Part shown: positions 23,940 through 32,798 of the stretch, piece after piece
Numbering within the stretch: the first letter of the stretch is position 1
Layout of the letters: every line of letters starts with the position of its first letter
Source of the DNA: Alphaproteobacteria bacterium
Lineage (GTDB): Bacteria > Pseudomonadota > Alphaproteobacteria > Rs-D84
Assembly: GCA_029059055.1 (NCBI GenBank)
Contig: JAIDWS010000007.1
Span: 1-47,540 of the forward strand
Reading direction: 5' to 3'
DNA length: 47,540 nt
Program-made: the position numbers and the translations under genes
The notes under the pieces: generated by a model
What the model saw: only the letters and a program-made list of their open reading frames with translations
Databases searched by the model: none
Told to the model about the DNA's origin: nothing

Positions 23940-24764
23940 TTAACGCTTTTTCTGATTTATCGCCTGCCACAGACGGTTGTATATGCGCGTCGCCGTCGTG
24001 CGGATGTCGGTGGCACCGATTCGATTCAAATGCGCCGATGTGCGTTGCGTGGCAGCCTGGGTGTTGATGGCGGCCTGGATCATTGCATCCGACAGATGGT
24101 AATCGCCATATACGATTTTGACGGATTGACCGACGTTAATTTTATTCGGTGTGTTTTGTTTGCTGATATACAGATTACCGTTGGTCCAGTGGGGTAATTC
24201 AATCTGGGCAACGTTTATCGCGTATATGGTCTGGGCCGATTTTAATTCCGGCAGATTTAATTCAGATACATTTTCCGCAAAGATGGTTTGTTCAACCCGT
24301 GCCAGTTTCGGGATAAAAACAGCCGATTGATTTTTTACAATCAAATTGCCCCCGATTTTCTGTAATTCATCCAGCGTTGTATTCCGGGCACCGCGCGCCC
24401 AGATGTTGCCCCGAACGCTTTCCAGGGCATCTGCATAAAATTTGGTTGTGGCATCGATATGCAAATCGCCATGGATGGATTGCAATGCGCTTAGATGAAT
24501 GCGGTTTGCGCCATCGGCGAACAGGTTGCCGGAAACGGTTTTTAATTTACCATTGATAAACACAGACAGATTACGCATGTCCAGATTGCCGTCGATGTGT
24601 TGTAATTGGCGGCCGTTCTGGTCCAGAATCGGGGTGTGGGTCGCATACGATTTTGCTGTGTTTAAAAATTCAATATGATTTGTTTCGCCATTGCGAATCG
24701 TCAAGTTGCCCGTGTGTGTCTGGTGGGCGGAAAATAATTTATGTAAAAAATAATCGTATTTCAT
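23940..24764 (-). CDS. Repeat protein with solenoid-like GNL motifs
   Basis: The 274-residue product lacks an obvious signal peptide. From about residue 55 to 200 it carries irregular repeats of about 20-22 residues of the form I-x-G-N-[LI], followed by L-x-x-[LI] (IDGNLDM, VSGNLFAD, IHGDLHI, VRGNIWA, IGGNLIV, TNGNLYIS). This suggests a right-handed beta-solenoid or an LRR-like fold. The N-terminal part (TGNLTIRNGE) joins the pattern, and the C-terminal 60 residues look helical. The ATG has AAGG 2 nt upstream, weak spacing. I recognise no named family; surface binding is possible. Confidence 0.7.
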   Translation of the reverse strand: MKYDYFLHKLFSAHQTHTGNLTIRNGETNHIEFLNTAKSYATHTPILDQNGRQLQHIDGNLDMRNLSVFINGKLKTVSGNLFADGANRIHLSALQSIHGDLHIDATTKFYADALESVRGNIWARGARNTTLDELQKIGGNLIVKNQSAVFIPKLARVEQTIFAENVSELNLPELKSAQTIYAINVAQIELPHWTNGNLYISKQNTPNKINVGQSVKIVYGDYHLSDAMIQAAINTQAATQRTSAHLNRIGATDIRTTATRIYNRLWQAINQKKR

Positions 24765-24862
24765 GCCTTGTCTTCTCTTGCTTTATCTGTGGGGTATTTT
24801 ACAAGACAAAAAAAAAAAATGTCAAGCAATTTGTGCCACATGCTGTCGCGGGCGGGGAAAAC

Positions 24863-24895
24863 AAAAATCCCCGCCGGAAATGCGGGGGGATTTTT
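24863..24895 (-). terminator. Terminator of the Dps-like gene
   Basis: On the minus strand a G/C-rich stem (ATCCCCCCGC/GCGGGGAT) is flanked by A- and T-runs directly after the stop codon. It also works on the plus strand. Confidence 0.85.
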
Positions 24896-25250
24896 ATTTC
24901 AGCTTGGCCAGGGCCAGTCGATTCAGAAAATCTTCTTCTATCGCACTCAGCAGTGAACCCAGACCTTCGTTCAAATCGTCGTCATCTTGTAATTCTTCTA
25001 GATGTTCGATAATCGATTCGCACATTTTGACCAAATTTTTGTCTATCATTTTGGGGTTTAATATGTCGGATTTGAATACTTTCTTGTTATCGGACGCCAT
25101 AAAGTATTTTTCTGCGATGCCGTCGACGTGGACATCGATGCCATCGGCCAGTCGGTCAAACAACAAATGTTGGGCGTAATCATCGGTCGACCAATGATTG
25201 ATTTTACAGGCGTATTTGAACGCCAGCAAGTGCTGCATCAGTTCATACAT
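24894..25250 (-). CDS. Ferritin-like/Dps-like small protein (DUF5856-like)
   Basis: The 118-residue all-helical protein contains NHWSTDDYAQH (residues 18-28) and DGIDVHVDGIAEKYF (36-50), a pattern close to the ferroxidase-site residues of Dps (HW, H, D, E). The second half has an Asp-rich turn (EELQDDDDLNEG). Dps proteins bind iron and protect DNA; related short proteins occur in phages. I judge a Dps-like fold likely but iron chemistry unproven. The start has AAGGAGAATG upstream. Confidence 0.7.
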   Translation of the reverse strand: MYELMQHLLAFKYACKINHWSTDDYAQHLLFDRLADGIDVHVDGIAEKYFMASDNKKVFKSDILNPKMIDKNLVKMCESIIEHLEELQDDDDLNEGLGSLLSAIEEDFLNRLALAKLK

Positions 25251-25434
25251 ATCATTCTCCTTGGGTTATGTACCGACAGGTTATCATGATTGAAAATGCC
25301 GATACACAGGACTGTATTTCTAATCGGCGCTATGCGCTGTGTTTCCGGCGATTCCTAGGGATTCAAACCTGACGAAAATTGCAAAAAAATGAGATAGAAT
25401 ATGTTTCGTAACCAAAAGGAAAAAGGAGACCTTT

Positions 25435-25953
25435 ATGAAAAACTTAATGAAAAAACTGTTCATGTTCACATCCATCTTGGGTGTTGCGGTGGCCGTATCT
25501 GGTTGCTGTGCAAAAAAGACACAAAAGGTGACAGCCACCGAAACAACTGTCTTTTATCAGACATACGAAGATGCCGATGTCAACCGCGTACATGCGAAAA
25601 TGTACACCCGCAGCAGCCATGGTGGCGAATCCAGAATGGGTAACATCAAATTCTATGAAACAGATGCCGGTCTGAAAATGGAAGTTGATTTGAAAGACCT
25701 GCGCCCGGGTGTTGATTATACCGTTCGTATCTATCAGTGCGGCAGCTGCAACAACAACAGCCTGTGCTGTGACAAATCCAGCATGTCTGTTAATCTGCCG
25801 AAATTGACCGCCGGTGCCAGCGGCCGTCTGGAAGAATCGTTCATCATCCGTGGTCTGACTGCGGCCCAGTTGAAGAACGCGAAAATCTATCTGGAACGTG
25901 ATGGTGGATACAAAGCGGCATGGGGCACCTTGGAAAAGAACGTGTTGTTCTAA
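25435..25953 (+). CDS. Lipoprotein with Cu/Zn-SOD-like fold lacking metal ligands
   Basis: The 172-residue product has a signal peptide with lipobox VSGC (Cys24). The mature part follows the SodC pattern: GNIKFYETDAGLKMEVDLKD, LRPGVDYTVRIYQCGSC and a C-terminal strand. In SodC the segment reads GxHGFHIHexGxC, giving two metal His; here it is VDYTVRIYQCGSC, with no His. Six to seven Cys suggest disulphides. Probably a structural or binding lipoprotein derived from the SOD superfamily rather than an enzyme. AAGGAG lies 7 nt before ATG 25435. Confidence 0.75.
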   Translation: MKNLMKKLFMFTSILGVAVAVSGCCAKKTQKVTATETTVFYQTYEDADVNRVHAKMYTRSSHGGESRMGNIKFYETDAGLKMEVDLKDLRPGVDYTVRIYQCGSCNNNSLCCDKSSMSVNLPKLTAGASGRLEESFIIRGLTAAQLKNAKIYLERDGGYKAAWGTLEKNVLF

Positions 25954-25982
25954 GTCCGGTGAAACCAGTATAAATAAATATA

Positions 25983-26010
25983 AAAAATCCCGGGGACGCC
26001 CGGGGTTTTT
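25983..26010. terminator. Bidirectional terminator
   Basis: AATCCCGGG-gacg-CCCGGGGTTTTT sits between the SOD-like gene and the convergent NlpC/P60-like gene. Confidence 0.85.
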
Positions 26011-26785
26011 ATTTATCTGTTTTGTTGGTTGGGGGACGTGAAACTGTGGCCCCGGGTATGTCTATTTCCAGTACCAGAATATATTTTTTATTGCCGCGGG
26101 TGTCGTGAAATGCCGTTTGAAATGATTCTTGGCCGGCGGCGGTGGCCAGATTGCGGCGGTTCGCGGCGCCGCCGTTGCCGGTCGTTTGATACAGCCACGG
26201 CGTGTTGTTTTGGTCCACATAAATGGCCCCGACATGATAATGAATGGTTTGATATCCCGATTTGCGTCCGGTGGTGTTAAAACTGATCAGATACAGATGA
26301 CCCGCGGTTAATCGGGCGGGTAATTCGGCCCATGTTTCGGGGGCGTTGATGTGATATCCGATTGGGTCGGCCGTTACGGTGTCGGCAATGTCCAGTGTTG
26401 TGCCGCCCGGCATCAAAACGCGCCGCGTTAATCCATCCGATATATTCATGATTAAACGCCATCCGAAATCCCAATCGGGACCGTTGTCCGCATGCAGGTG
26501 TGCGTTTTCTGGGCGGGGGCGCATAATCTGTTCAATGGTGATGGGACGCCCCAGTGTCATGCGTGCGATTTCCGTGACCAGACCACTGCAATTCAGGCCC
26601 GGCGTATCGAATGTCTGGTCCGGGTCCATAAATGTCGTATATCGGCCATCGGCGGCGCGTACACCGTCGGCCCGATATGGTATGCCCAACAACCCCGCCA
26701 CATCGTTGTCGGTGGCGGCCATGGTGGTTATTGTGACCCAACAAAAAATACAGGCACCAACGCCCCGGGTGACATATTTCATCAT
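26009..26785 (-). CDS. NlpC/P60-like cysteine hydrolase, exported
   Basis: The 258-residue product has a signal peptide (VGACIFCWVTITTMAA, cleaved near residue 25). Putative catalytic Cys lies in GLNCSGLV (about residue 73) and His in IHYHVGAIYV (about residue 190), the order and spacing of papain-like NlpC/P60 peptidoglycan hydrolases or amidases. The segment between is longer than in classic NlpC/P60. TATAAT lies 4 nt before ATG 26785 and 7 nt before ATG 26782, so translation is probably leaderless from one of them. A longer upstream frame would include the promoter. Confidence 0.78.
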   Translation of the reverse strand: MMKYVTRGVGACIFCWVTITTMAATDNDVAGLLGIPYRADGVRAADGRYTTFMDPDQTFDTPGLNCSGLVTEIARMTLGRPITIEQIMRPRPENAHLHADNGPDWDFGWRLIMNISDGLTRRVLMPGGTTLDIADTVTADPIGYHINAPETWAELPARLTAGHLYLISFNTTGRKSGYQTIHYHVGAIYVDQNNTPWLYQTTGNGGAANRRNLATAAGQESFQTAFHDTRGNKKYILVLEIDIPGATVSRPPTNKTDK

Positions 26786-26905
26786 CAGTATTATACATGA
26801 TATTTCCCGCAATGGAAAACCCGGAAACAATTTTTTAAATTGACGTTTTTGGTTTTTGTTATAAGAATAAATACCTACGACAATAACACGAGAGAGAAAA
26901 TCGCG

Positions 26906-28465
26906 ATGCGTTTGATTCACAGGCTGGGGACGGTCATTCCCTTGGTCTGCGCCATTCAATCAGCCGCAGCGGGTGTTGATGCATTGACGACTGAACCGGG
27001 CGTCAAAAATTCTTTATACGCATCATCACACGTCTTGGTTGATAATGGTGCAGATTACTCAACTGGTGTAACATATTACGAAAACGATGCATTCGTGTTC
27101 GGTGATGTTTACGTCCCGGATGGGATGCATCTGTATGTTCGAAACAGTGGGGTGATTGACGGCACATTTTATCTGGGCGATGGGGCCAGTATAACCCAGG
27201 TTATTAAAAACGAATCGGACATCACGTATCTGAATATTGATTCGGGTTTTTCTGTGTTGGTCGTGGGTGATTCGGGATTGGCGTTTTCAGATATCTTGCG
27301 CGTGGGAAATTTTGCCGACCGCGTTATTTTGAATAATACGTCACTGGTTTTGGGAAATGGTGGTGACGGCGTCACAGTGTTTCGCAGTTTCGGTCCGCAA
27401 ATCCAATTGGTGGGTGAAACCACCGTTCGCATTGATGATGTTATGGCCATGGATGGGGCGGTCTTGTTCCGTAATGTTGACGGGGACGGAACGGTCTTGG
27501 TTCAATCGGGCGCACTGCATCCGATGTATGCGGTCCAAACGTATCGGGCGTCGGGAAATATCTATATGCATGTGGTGCGGGAAACCGATTATCGAAAGTT
27601 TTTGGATGACCGTGTGGGATTGTATATCAACGAATTTCGGGATGTGTATCCCAATGACAAAATGGTTGCGGCACTGGACGGGGCCACCGATATGGCGCAA
27701 CTGCATAAATTGATGGATGATTGTGCGCGGTTAAATCCGGTGGTTCTGATGCGGCCGGTGCGTCGCATGGCAATGATGGAAATGGATGATATTTCAGCCG
27801 GGGATGGTCACGGTGTGGATGTTGGCGCACGGCCGTTTTGGGTATTGTCGGGCGATGGTGATATGCGCGGTACCAATATATCCATGCGGTTGGGGCGGGG
27901 CAATACGTTCATGGCGGCAACACTGTATGCGGGAACATTGAATTATTCCGATTATCTGAACGATTTTTCAGGAATGTTTGTCGGCGCCAATGTCCGGTTG
28001 CGCACAGATTTGGACGCGTTCTTTGTCGATGTTGTGGGTGGTGTGACCGGCGCAGCTTTCGATATCACCGATGTCTGGACGGGACATGATGTCGCAGATG
28101 ATCCGTGGGGATTGTTGTTCTATGGACGGGCGGATGCCGGACGGCGTTTCAATATTGGTGACCGCGTATATGCGTCACCGTTTGTCGGAATGGGGGCGGA
28201 TTGGACCCGAATTTTGGATGATTCCGATGGGATATTGGTTGGGCGTGCCGGTATGGAATCGGGCATCGGGTATGAAATGGATGGATTGCGATATGATTAT
28301 GCAATACGTGCGGTCGCAGACACATCCGGGGCGGTGATGGCCGGTGTGCGCATGGGGATATGGTCTGGGTGGGACAGTGCCGGCGGGGATTTGGGTGTCA
28401 TGGTTCGCCGTGATGAATTTACCACATCTTGGCAAATCAGTGCCAGCGCCCGCGTCGGGTTTTGA
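26906..28465 (+). CDS. Autotransporter-like outer-membrane protein
   Basis: The 519-residue product has a signal peptide (residues 1-22, ending SAAA). A passenger-like part (about 25-240) has short beta-helix-type strands (VFGDVYVPDGMHLYV, GTFYLGDGASI, LVVGDSGL). A helical linker near 250-290 precedes a C-terminal barrel of about 240 residues with alternating strands that ends in Phe (SASARVGF). The build matches a short type Va autotransporter. The ATG follows GAGAG by 9 nt; a longer upstream frame lacks a signal peptide start. The radical SAM gene follows 69 nt downstream with its own promoter. Confidence 0.78.
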   Translation: MRLIHRLGTVIPLVCAIQSAAAGVDALTTEPGVKNSLYASSHVLVDNGADYSTGVTYYENDAFVFGDVYVPDGMHLYVRNSGVIDGTFYLGDGASITQVIKNESDITYLNIDSGFSVLVVGDSGLAFSDILRVGNFADRVILNNTSLVLGNGGDGVTVFRSFGPQIQLVGETTVRIDDVMAMDGAVLFRNVDGDGTVLVQSGALHPMYAVQTYRASGNIYMHVVRETDYRKFLDDRVGLYINEFRDVYPNDKMVAALDGATDMAQLHKLMDDCARLNPVVLMRPVRRMAMMEMDDISAGDGHGVDVGARPFWVLSGDGDMRGTNISMRLGRGNTFMAATLYAGTLNYSDYLNDFSGMFVGANVRLRTDLDAFFVDVVGGVTGAAFDITDVWTGHDVADDPWGLLFYGRADAGRRFNIGDRVYASPFVGMGADWTRILDDSDGILVGRAGMESGIGYEMDGLRYDYAIRAVADTSGAVMAGVRMGIWSGWDSAGGDLGVMVRRDEFTTSWQISASARVGF

Positions 28466-28480
28466 ATCCCTGGGTAATGG

Positions 28481-28508
28481 TTGACAAAAATTTGATTGGA
28501 TGTATAGT
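28481..28508 (+). promoter_or_regulatory. Promoter of the radical SAM gene
   Basis: A consensus TTGACA (28481-28486), a 16-nt spacer and TATAGT (28503-28508); the ATG is 26 nt downstream. Confidence 0.75.
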
Positions 28509-28534
28509 GTGCGGGATATATCAAGAAGTCACAC

Positions 28535-29569
28535 ATGTTTTTGTCCAATTTTATGAATAACAAATCGGAATTGCCATATTTGCGTGGAATGGATTTTTCG
28601 TCCCGAATGGCGCGCAAGAATCCACTGTTGCATGTGCGGATGTTTTTGGGCAATTTGTGTAATTTACGTTGTAATTATTGTTTTACGGATTCTTTTTCTA
28701 CGACGCGCGGGGCAAATGCCAATACGGTTGTGGATGCGGATGAATATTTTGACGACACGTTACCGATGCGTGAACGGTTAAGTATTCTGTACACATTGGC
28801 GCGGCATTACGGTACGCGCACGGTCTTGATTAATGGCAAGGGTGAACCGACCATGGAACCGGGGCTGGATCGATTGATTCGCGGATTGAATGCCATGAAT
28901 CTGACCCCGGTGTTGGCCACAAATGGGACCAGTTTGGCTGCCGCGGACGGATATAATTGGCAATATATGTATGACCATGGGGTGTCATTGTTGCTGAAAA
29001 TGAATATGCGTGGGAATGCGATTGGTGAATCCGCCATATTCGGATTGCGGTCCGACAGTGCGACATATCAAAAAATTCATGACATCACCCACACCGATGC
29101 CGGTATGGCATGGGTGCGGCGATTTGCCAAAAATCGGGCGATTGCATTCAACTGTGTGTTGATGGGGCAAACCGCCGGGGATAACGGGGCGCCGGCGGTT
29201 CTGCGGTTTTGTCGGGAAAACGGGGTTGTGCCGTGGTTTGATTGGTATATTGGCGGTGGACGCGGGGGCGGGTCTTTTGCGGTGCCACCGGTCCGGCGGC
29301 GTGAATTGATACAACGTTTGACGGATATCGATGCGGAATACGGATTACGCCATGATTGGACGGATGGTATGAATTTGGGATGCACGCCGGAAATGAATCA
29401 GAACTTTGTCCAGATAACCGACCACGGGCGCATATTTCTGACGACAAAGTTGGGGATGCAGTCAATCAATGCGTCAATGCGATACGGCATCGGTTGCCGC
29501 GATTGTGATTCGTTTGACCGGTGCGTTCGGCGCAATATCAATAATTTGTATCGCGGCCGTACGCGTTAA
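28535..29569 (+). CDS. Radical SAM protein with partial SPASM/Twitch-like C-terminus
   Basis: The 344-residue product binds a 4Fe-4S cluster through C42-x3-C46-x2-C49 (LCNLRCNYCF), followed by a glycine-rich SAM site INGKGEP. A C-terminal Cys set, GC-TPEMN and GCRDCDSFDRC (C-x2-C-x5-C), resembles a Twitch or partial SPASM domain for an auxiliary cluster. Such enzymes modify peptides, proteins or cofactors; nothing in the sequence names the substrate. Its neighbours are an autotransporter-like barrel and an exported hydrolase. No small precursor-peptide gene is visible beside it. Confidence 0.85.
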   Translation: MFLSNFMNNKSELPYLRGMDFSSRMARKNPLLHVRMFLGNLCNLRCNYCFTDSFSTTRGANANTVVDADEYFDDTLPMRERLSILYTLARHYGTRTVLINGKGEPTMEPGLDRLIRGLNAMNLTPVLATNGTSLAAADGYNWQYMYDHGVSLLLKMNMRGNAIGESAIFGLRSDSATYQKIHDITHTDAGMAWVRRFAKNRAIAFNCVLMGQTAGDNGAPAVLRFCRENGVVPWFDWYIGGGRGGGSFAVPPVRRRELIQRLTDIDAEYGLRHDWTDGMNLGCTPEMNQNFVQITDHGRIFLTTKLGMQSINASMRYGIGCRDCDSFDRCVRRNINNLYRGRTR

Positions 29570-29583
29570 AAAAATTTCATCGA

Positions 29584-30888
29584 TTAATCGTTTATCAATT
29601 CGCCGCGCAGGGATGCCTTGTTCGCGGCGGTGATTTTTATCCGCGCCAATGTCGGGACATCATCACCGGTTTTTGGAACGATAACCTGTTGCATGTATGG
29701 TGTGCGAAAGACCAGATTTTGACCGGTTTTGTCGGGGCCTTCGAACAGGCATTCCATCACGCGGTCGACGCATCCCTGGTTAAATTCACGCTGAATTTCG
29801 TTCAAGAATCCGTCCAGACGTGCCAGGCGCACACTTTTAATTTGTTCCGGGATTTGGTCGCGCATCAATGCCGCCGCCGTATGGGGGCGGGGCGAATATT
29901 TAAAAGAATACGAATTGATGTAACGAACCCGTCGGGCAATGTCCATTGTCTGGTCAAAGTCCGCATCGGTTTCCCCGGGGAATCCCACGATGAAGTCACT
30001 GGAAATTTGAATGTCGGGGCGGGCGGCCTTTAATTTGTCAACTATATCTATATATAGATCCAGCGAATACGGACGGTTCATTCTTGTCAATACATCGGGC
30101 GACCCGCTTTGTATAGGCAGGTTTAAAAACGGCAACAGTTTTTCTTCGGTTTTGAATTGTTCAATCAAATCATCCGTCATTTCTGTTGGATAACTGGACG
30201 TGAATCGAATTCGCTTTACCGCGTCAATGGCGGCGGTTGCGCGGATTAAATCCGACAATCTGTACAGTTTGCCATTTGCATCGGTGTATTTATATCCGTT
30301 AACGTTTTGCCCCAAGAAGCATATTTCAACCGCCCCCGTGTTTGCCGCATGCAGTGTGTCGGCCATTACGTCGTCAAACGGGCGTGATATTTCACGGCCA
30401 CGGGTGTATGGCACGATACAGTACGTACAGCAATGGTCGCATCCTTCTTGGATGGGGATGTATGCGACGGCGGGGCTGCGTACCATTTTGGGTAACGCAT
30501 CAAATTTTTCCAATCCGCCCAAATCAATGTTCAACAATTTGGCATCCGGATTGTCCAGCAATTGCGGCAATTTGTGATAACTTTGCGGCCCCAGAACAAA
30601 ATTCAAATCCGGAATACGCTTGAACGCGTCGGCGCCCGATTCGCGCGCAACGCATCCGACAATACCGAACAATGTGTCCGGCTTTTTCGCGCGGCGAATG
30701 CGCCCCAATGCAGAATAGACCTTGTTCGTGGCTTTTTCCCGAACGGCGCATGTGTTCAGAATAATCAAATCCGCCGTATCAACGTTCGGTGCCGCGGTCC
30801 ATCCATGTGATTCCAGCATGGCGGCGATTCGCTGGCCGTCATAAACATTCATTTGACAGCCAAATGTTTGGATAAAGAATTTTTTCAT
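29584..30888 (-). CDS. miaB: tRNA-2-methylthio-N6-dimethylallyladenosine synthase MiaB
   Basis: This radical SAM methylthiotransferase modifies A37 of tRNAs reading U-starting codons. In the 434-residue product the UPF0004 domain cluster Cys are C11, C47 and C79, the radical SAM motif is C150-x3-C154-x2-C157 (EGCDHCCTYC), and a TRAM domain lies at the C-terminus. The start MKKFFIQTFGCQMN is standard. It is the last gene of the gatB-orf60-miaB operon. Confidence 0.95.
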   Translation of the reverse strand: MKKFFIQTFGCQMNVYDGQRIAAMLESHGWTAAPNVDTADLIILNTCAVREKATNKVYSALGRIRRAKKPDTLFGIVGCVARESGADAFKRIPDLNFVLGPQSYHKLPQLLDNPDAKLLNIDLGGLEKFDALPKMVRSPAVAYIPIQEGCDHCCTYCIVPYTRGREISRPFDDVMADTLHAANTGAVEICFLGQNVNGYKYTDANGKLYRLSDLIRATAAIDAVKRIRFTSSYPTEMTDDLIEQFKTEEKLLPFLNLPIQSGSPDVLTRMNRPYSLDLYIDIVDKLKAARPDIQISSDFIVGFPGETDADFDQTMDIARRVRYINSYSFKYSPRPHTAAALMRDQIPEQIKSVRLARLDGFLNEIQREFNQGCVDRVMECLFEGPDKTGQNLVFRTPYMQQVIVPKTGDDVPTLARIKITAANKASLRGELIND

Positions 30889-30903
30889 GGTACCCGGTGA
30901 TGT

Positions 30904-31086
30904 TTATTTATGCTTGGTTTTTTCTGCACGCTGTTTCATCAATGCGGCCTTTTTGGTTTGGGCCTGTTGATATTGACGTACGGCATGTTTGTTGTGGGTA
31001 TTGGGGATCGCCGGTGTTGCAATTTCGACAATACCGTATACCACGCCGGTAATCGGATTGTTTTCAATCAGTGTAACAATTTTCAT
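30904..31086 (-). CDS. Small basic hypothetical protein (60 aa)
   Basis: The 60-residue product has a beta-type N-terminal half (MKIVTLIENNPITGVVYGIV) and a Lys/Arg/Gln-rich helical tail. AAGGATAAACAG directly precedes the ATG, and it lies between gatB (21 nt) and miaB (15 nt) on the same strand, which argues for a real co-transcribed gene. I recognise no family. Confidence 0.6.
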   Translation of the reverse strand: MKIVTLIENNPITGVVYGIVEIATPAIPNTHNKHAVRQYQQAQTKKAALMKQRAEKTKHK

Positions 31087-31107
31087 CTGTTTATCCTTTT
31101 TTTTAAG

Positions 31108-32631
31108 TTAAGCTAATTTATTGCGCAATATTTCATTCACAACCGCCGGGTTGGCCTTGCCACTGGTGGCCTTCATCACGCCGCCAACGAAAAAGCCCAG
31201 TAATCCAACCTTGCCAGATTTATATTGTTCGACCTGGGCGGGGTTGGCCGCAATGACCGCGTCGACCGCCGATTCGATTGCGGCGGTGTCTGTGATTTGT
31301 TGCATGCCGAATTTGGCCGCGATTTCGGCGGGCGTGCCGCATTCACCATCCAGCATTTTGATAAAGATTTCTTTGGCCTGTTTTCCGTTGATTTCGTTGG
31401 CACCAATCATATCGACCAAATCGGCCAAATCCGATGGACGGATAATGCGAAATTCGCCCGGATTCGATGCGTCCACAGCATTTTTTACATCCCAGTTTTC
31501 CGGGTGCGCAAACAGTTCGCTGATCATCCAGTTGGCAATCGGTTTGGCGCGTTGTTTTTTGTCGGCCACCGCCGCATCAAACCAGCGGGAAATATCGGTG
31601 CTTTCGGTCAATCGGGCCGCATCGTATTCGGCCAATCCCAAATCGTTTATATAACGCGCACGCGTTGCCGCCGGCAATTCCGGCATAGTCTGGCGAATGC
31701 GTTCGATTGTTTCTTCGTCAATGTCCAATTGCAACAAATCCGGGTCCGGGAAATACCGATAATCCAGGGCATCTTCTTTGCTGCGCATAACCGATGTCGT
31801 GCCGTCGGCCTGGGAATAACGCATGGTGTCCTGGGATACTTGGCCGCCGTTTTCATAAATTTCGATTTGACGGCGCGCTTCGTATTCAATGGCGGATTTG
31901 ATGAATTTGAACGATACCATGTTTTTGGTTTCGGTACGTGTGCGGAATTCTGTTGACCCCACGGGACGAACGGAAACGTTAACGTCTGCGCGCATGGACC
32001 CTTCTTCCATGTTGGCCTTGGACACGCCCAGGGCGCGTGCAATTTCACGAATTTCCCGCAGATACCGTTCCGCTTCGTCCGGGGATGATATGTATGAATT
32101 GTTTTCCGGATTTTTGACATCCAGATATGTCACGATTTCCAGCAACGCAACACCGGTGCGGTTGTAATCGGCAAACGATTTTGTCGGATGGGCGTCGTGC
32201 TTTAATTTACCGGCGTCCTGTTCCAGGTGGGCGCGTTCGATAAAGATTTTCTTGGGCTGGCCATCATCACCCATGATTTCGACCCAGCCACGACCGACAA
32301 CCGGCGGTTGGTCGGCCGGTTGGGAAATCTGATATCCCTGGGGCAGGTCGGGGTAAAAATACTGTTTACGGGCAAAAGTACTGTGGCGGGAAATTTCCGC
32401 ATTCAGCCCCAGTCCCATTTTAATCGCCTGTTCGACGCAGAATTCATTTAATACCGGCAACATCCCGGGCATGGCACAATCAACCATTGATACCTGGGTA
32501 TTGGGTGAAACACTGGGGTTATAATCGGCGGATGCGCCGCTGAACAGCTTGGAATTTGACAGCACTTCGATATGTGTTTCCAATCCAATGACCAGTTCCC
32601 AATCTGTTGTTTTGCCCTTTATCGTAAACAT
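31108..32631 (-). CDS. gatB: Asp/Glu-tRNA amidotransferase subunit B
   Basis: GatB binds mischarged tRNA and activates its carboxylate with ATP in GatCAB, making Gln-tRNA-Gln and/or Asn-tRNA-Asn. The 507-residue product carries ELVIGLETHIEV, the GatB signature region HARKQYFYPDLPQGYQ-type segment (here FARKQYFYPDLPQGYQIS) and a C-terminal YqeY-like domain. The start is at 32631 (MFTIKGKTTDWE) with AAGGA upstream; an earlier start would enter tRNA-Phe. It is separated from gatA by tRNA-Phe on the other strand. Confidence 0.95.
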   Translation of the reverse strand: MFTIKGKTTDWELVIGLETHIEVLSNSKLFSGASADYNPSVSPNTQVSMVDCAMPGMLPVLNEFCVEQAIKMGLGLNAEISRHSTFARKQYFYPDLPQGYQISQPADQPPVVGRGWVEIMGDDGQPKKIFIERAHLEQDAGKLKHDAHPTKSFADYNRTGVALLEIVTYLDVKNPENNSYISSPDEAERYLREIREIARALGVSKANMEEGSMRADVNVSVRPVGSTEFRTRTETKNMVSFKFIKSAIEYEARRQIEIYENGGQVSQDTMRYSQADGTTSVMRSKEDALDYRYFPDPDLLQLDIDEETIERIRQTMPELPAATRARYINDLGLAEYDAARLTESTDISRWFDAAVADKKQRAKPIANWMISELFAHPENWDVKNAVDASNPGEFRIIRPSDLADLVDMIGANEINGKQAKEIFIKMLDGECGTPAEIAAKFGMQQITDTAAIESAVDAVIAANPAQVEQYKSGKVGLLGFFVGGVMKATSGKANPAVVNEILRNKLA

Positions 32632-32685
32632 TTTTTCTTTTTCCTTGCTTTTTTTCTTTTGGTATCTTATTATGCGTCTCGCGTT

Positions 32686-32761
32686 GGCTAGGTAGCTCAG
32701 TCGGTAGAGCAAGGGACTGAAAATCCCTGTGTCGGCGGTTCGATTCCGTCCCTAGCCACCA
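32686..32761 (+). tRNA. tRNA-Phe (GAA)
   Basis: A 76-nt cloverleaf with encoded CCA. The acceptor stem is GGCTAGG/CCTAGCC, the D-arm GCTCAGTCGGTAGAGC, the anticodon arm GGGA-CTGAAAA-TCCC with GAA at 32719-32721, and the T-arm GGTTCGATTCC. It is transcribed against gatA and gatB. Confidence 0.96.
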
Positions 32762-32777
32762 GTTTTTTTTATTCCGG

Positions 32778-32798
32778 CGACCGTTTGGTCGTTTTTTT
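32778..32798 (+). terminator. tRNA-Phe terminator
   Basis: CGACC-gttt-GGTCG followed by seven T. A further T-run directly follows the CCA. Confidence 0.85.

Noticed and set aside
24806-24822. Run of about twelve A before the Dps-like gene terminator
   Set aside because: It could be a slippage site, but it lies between genes and affects no reading frame.
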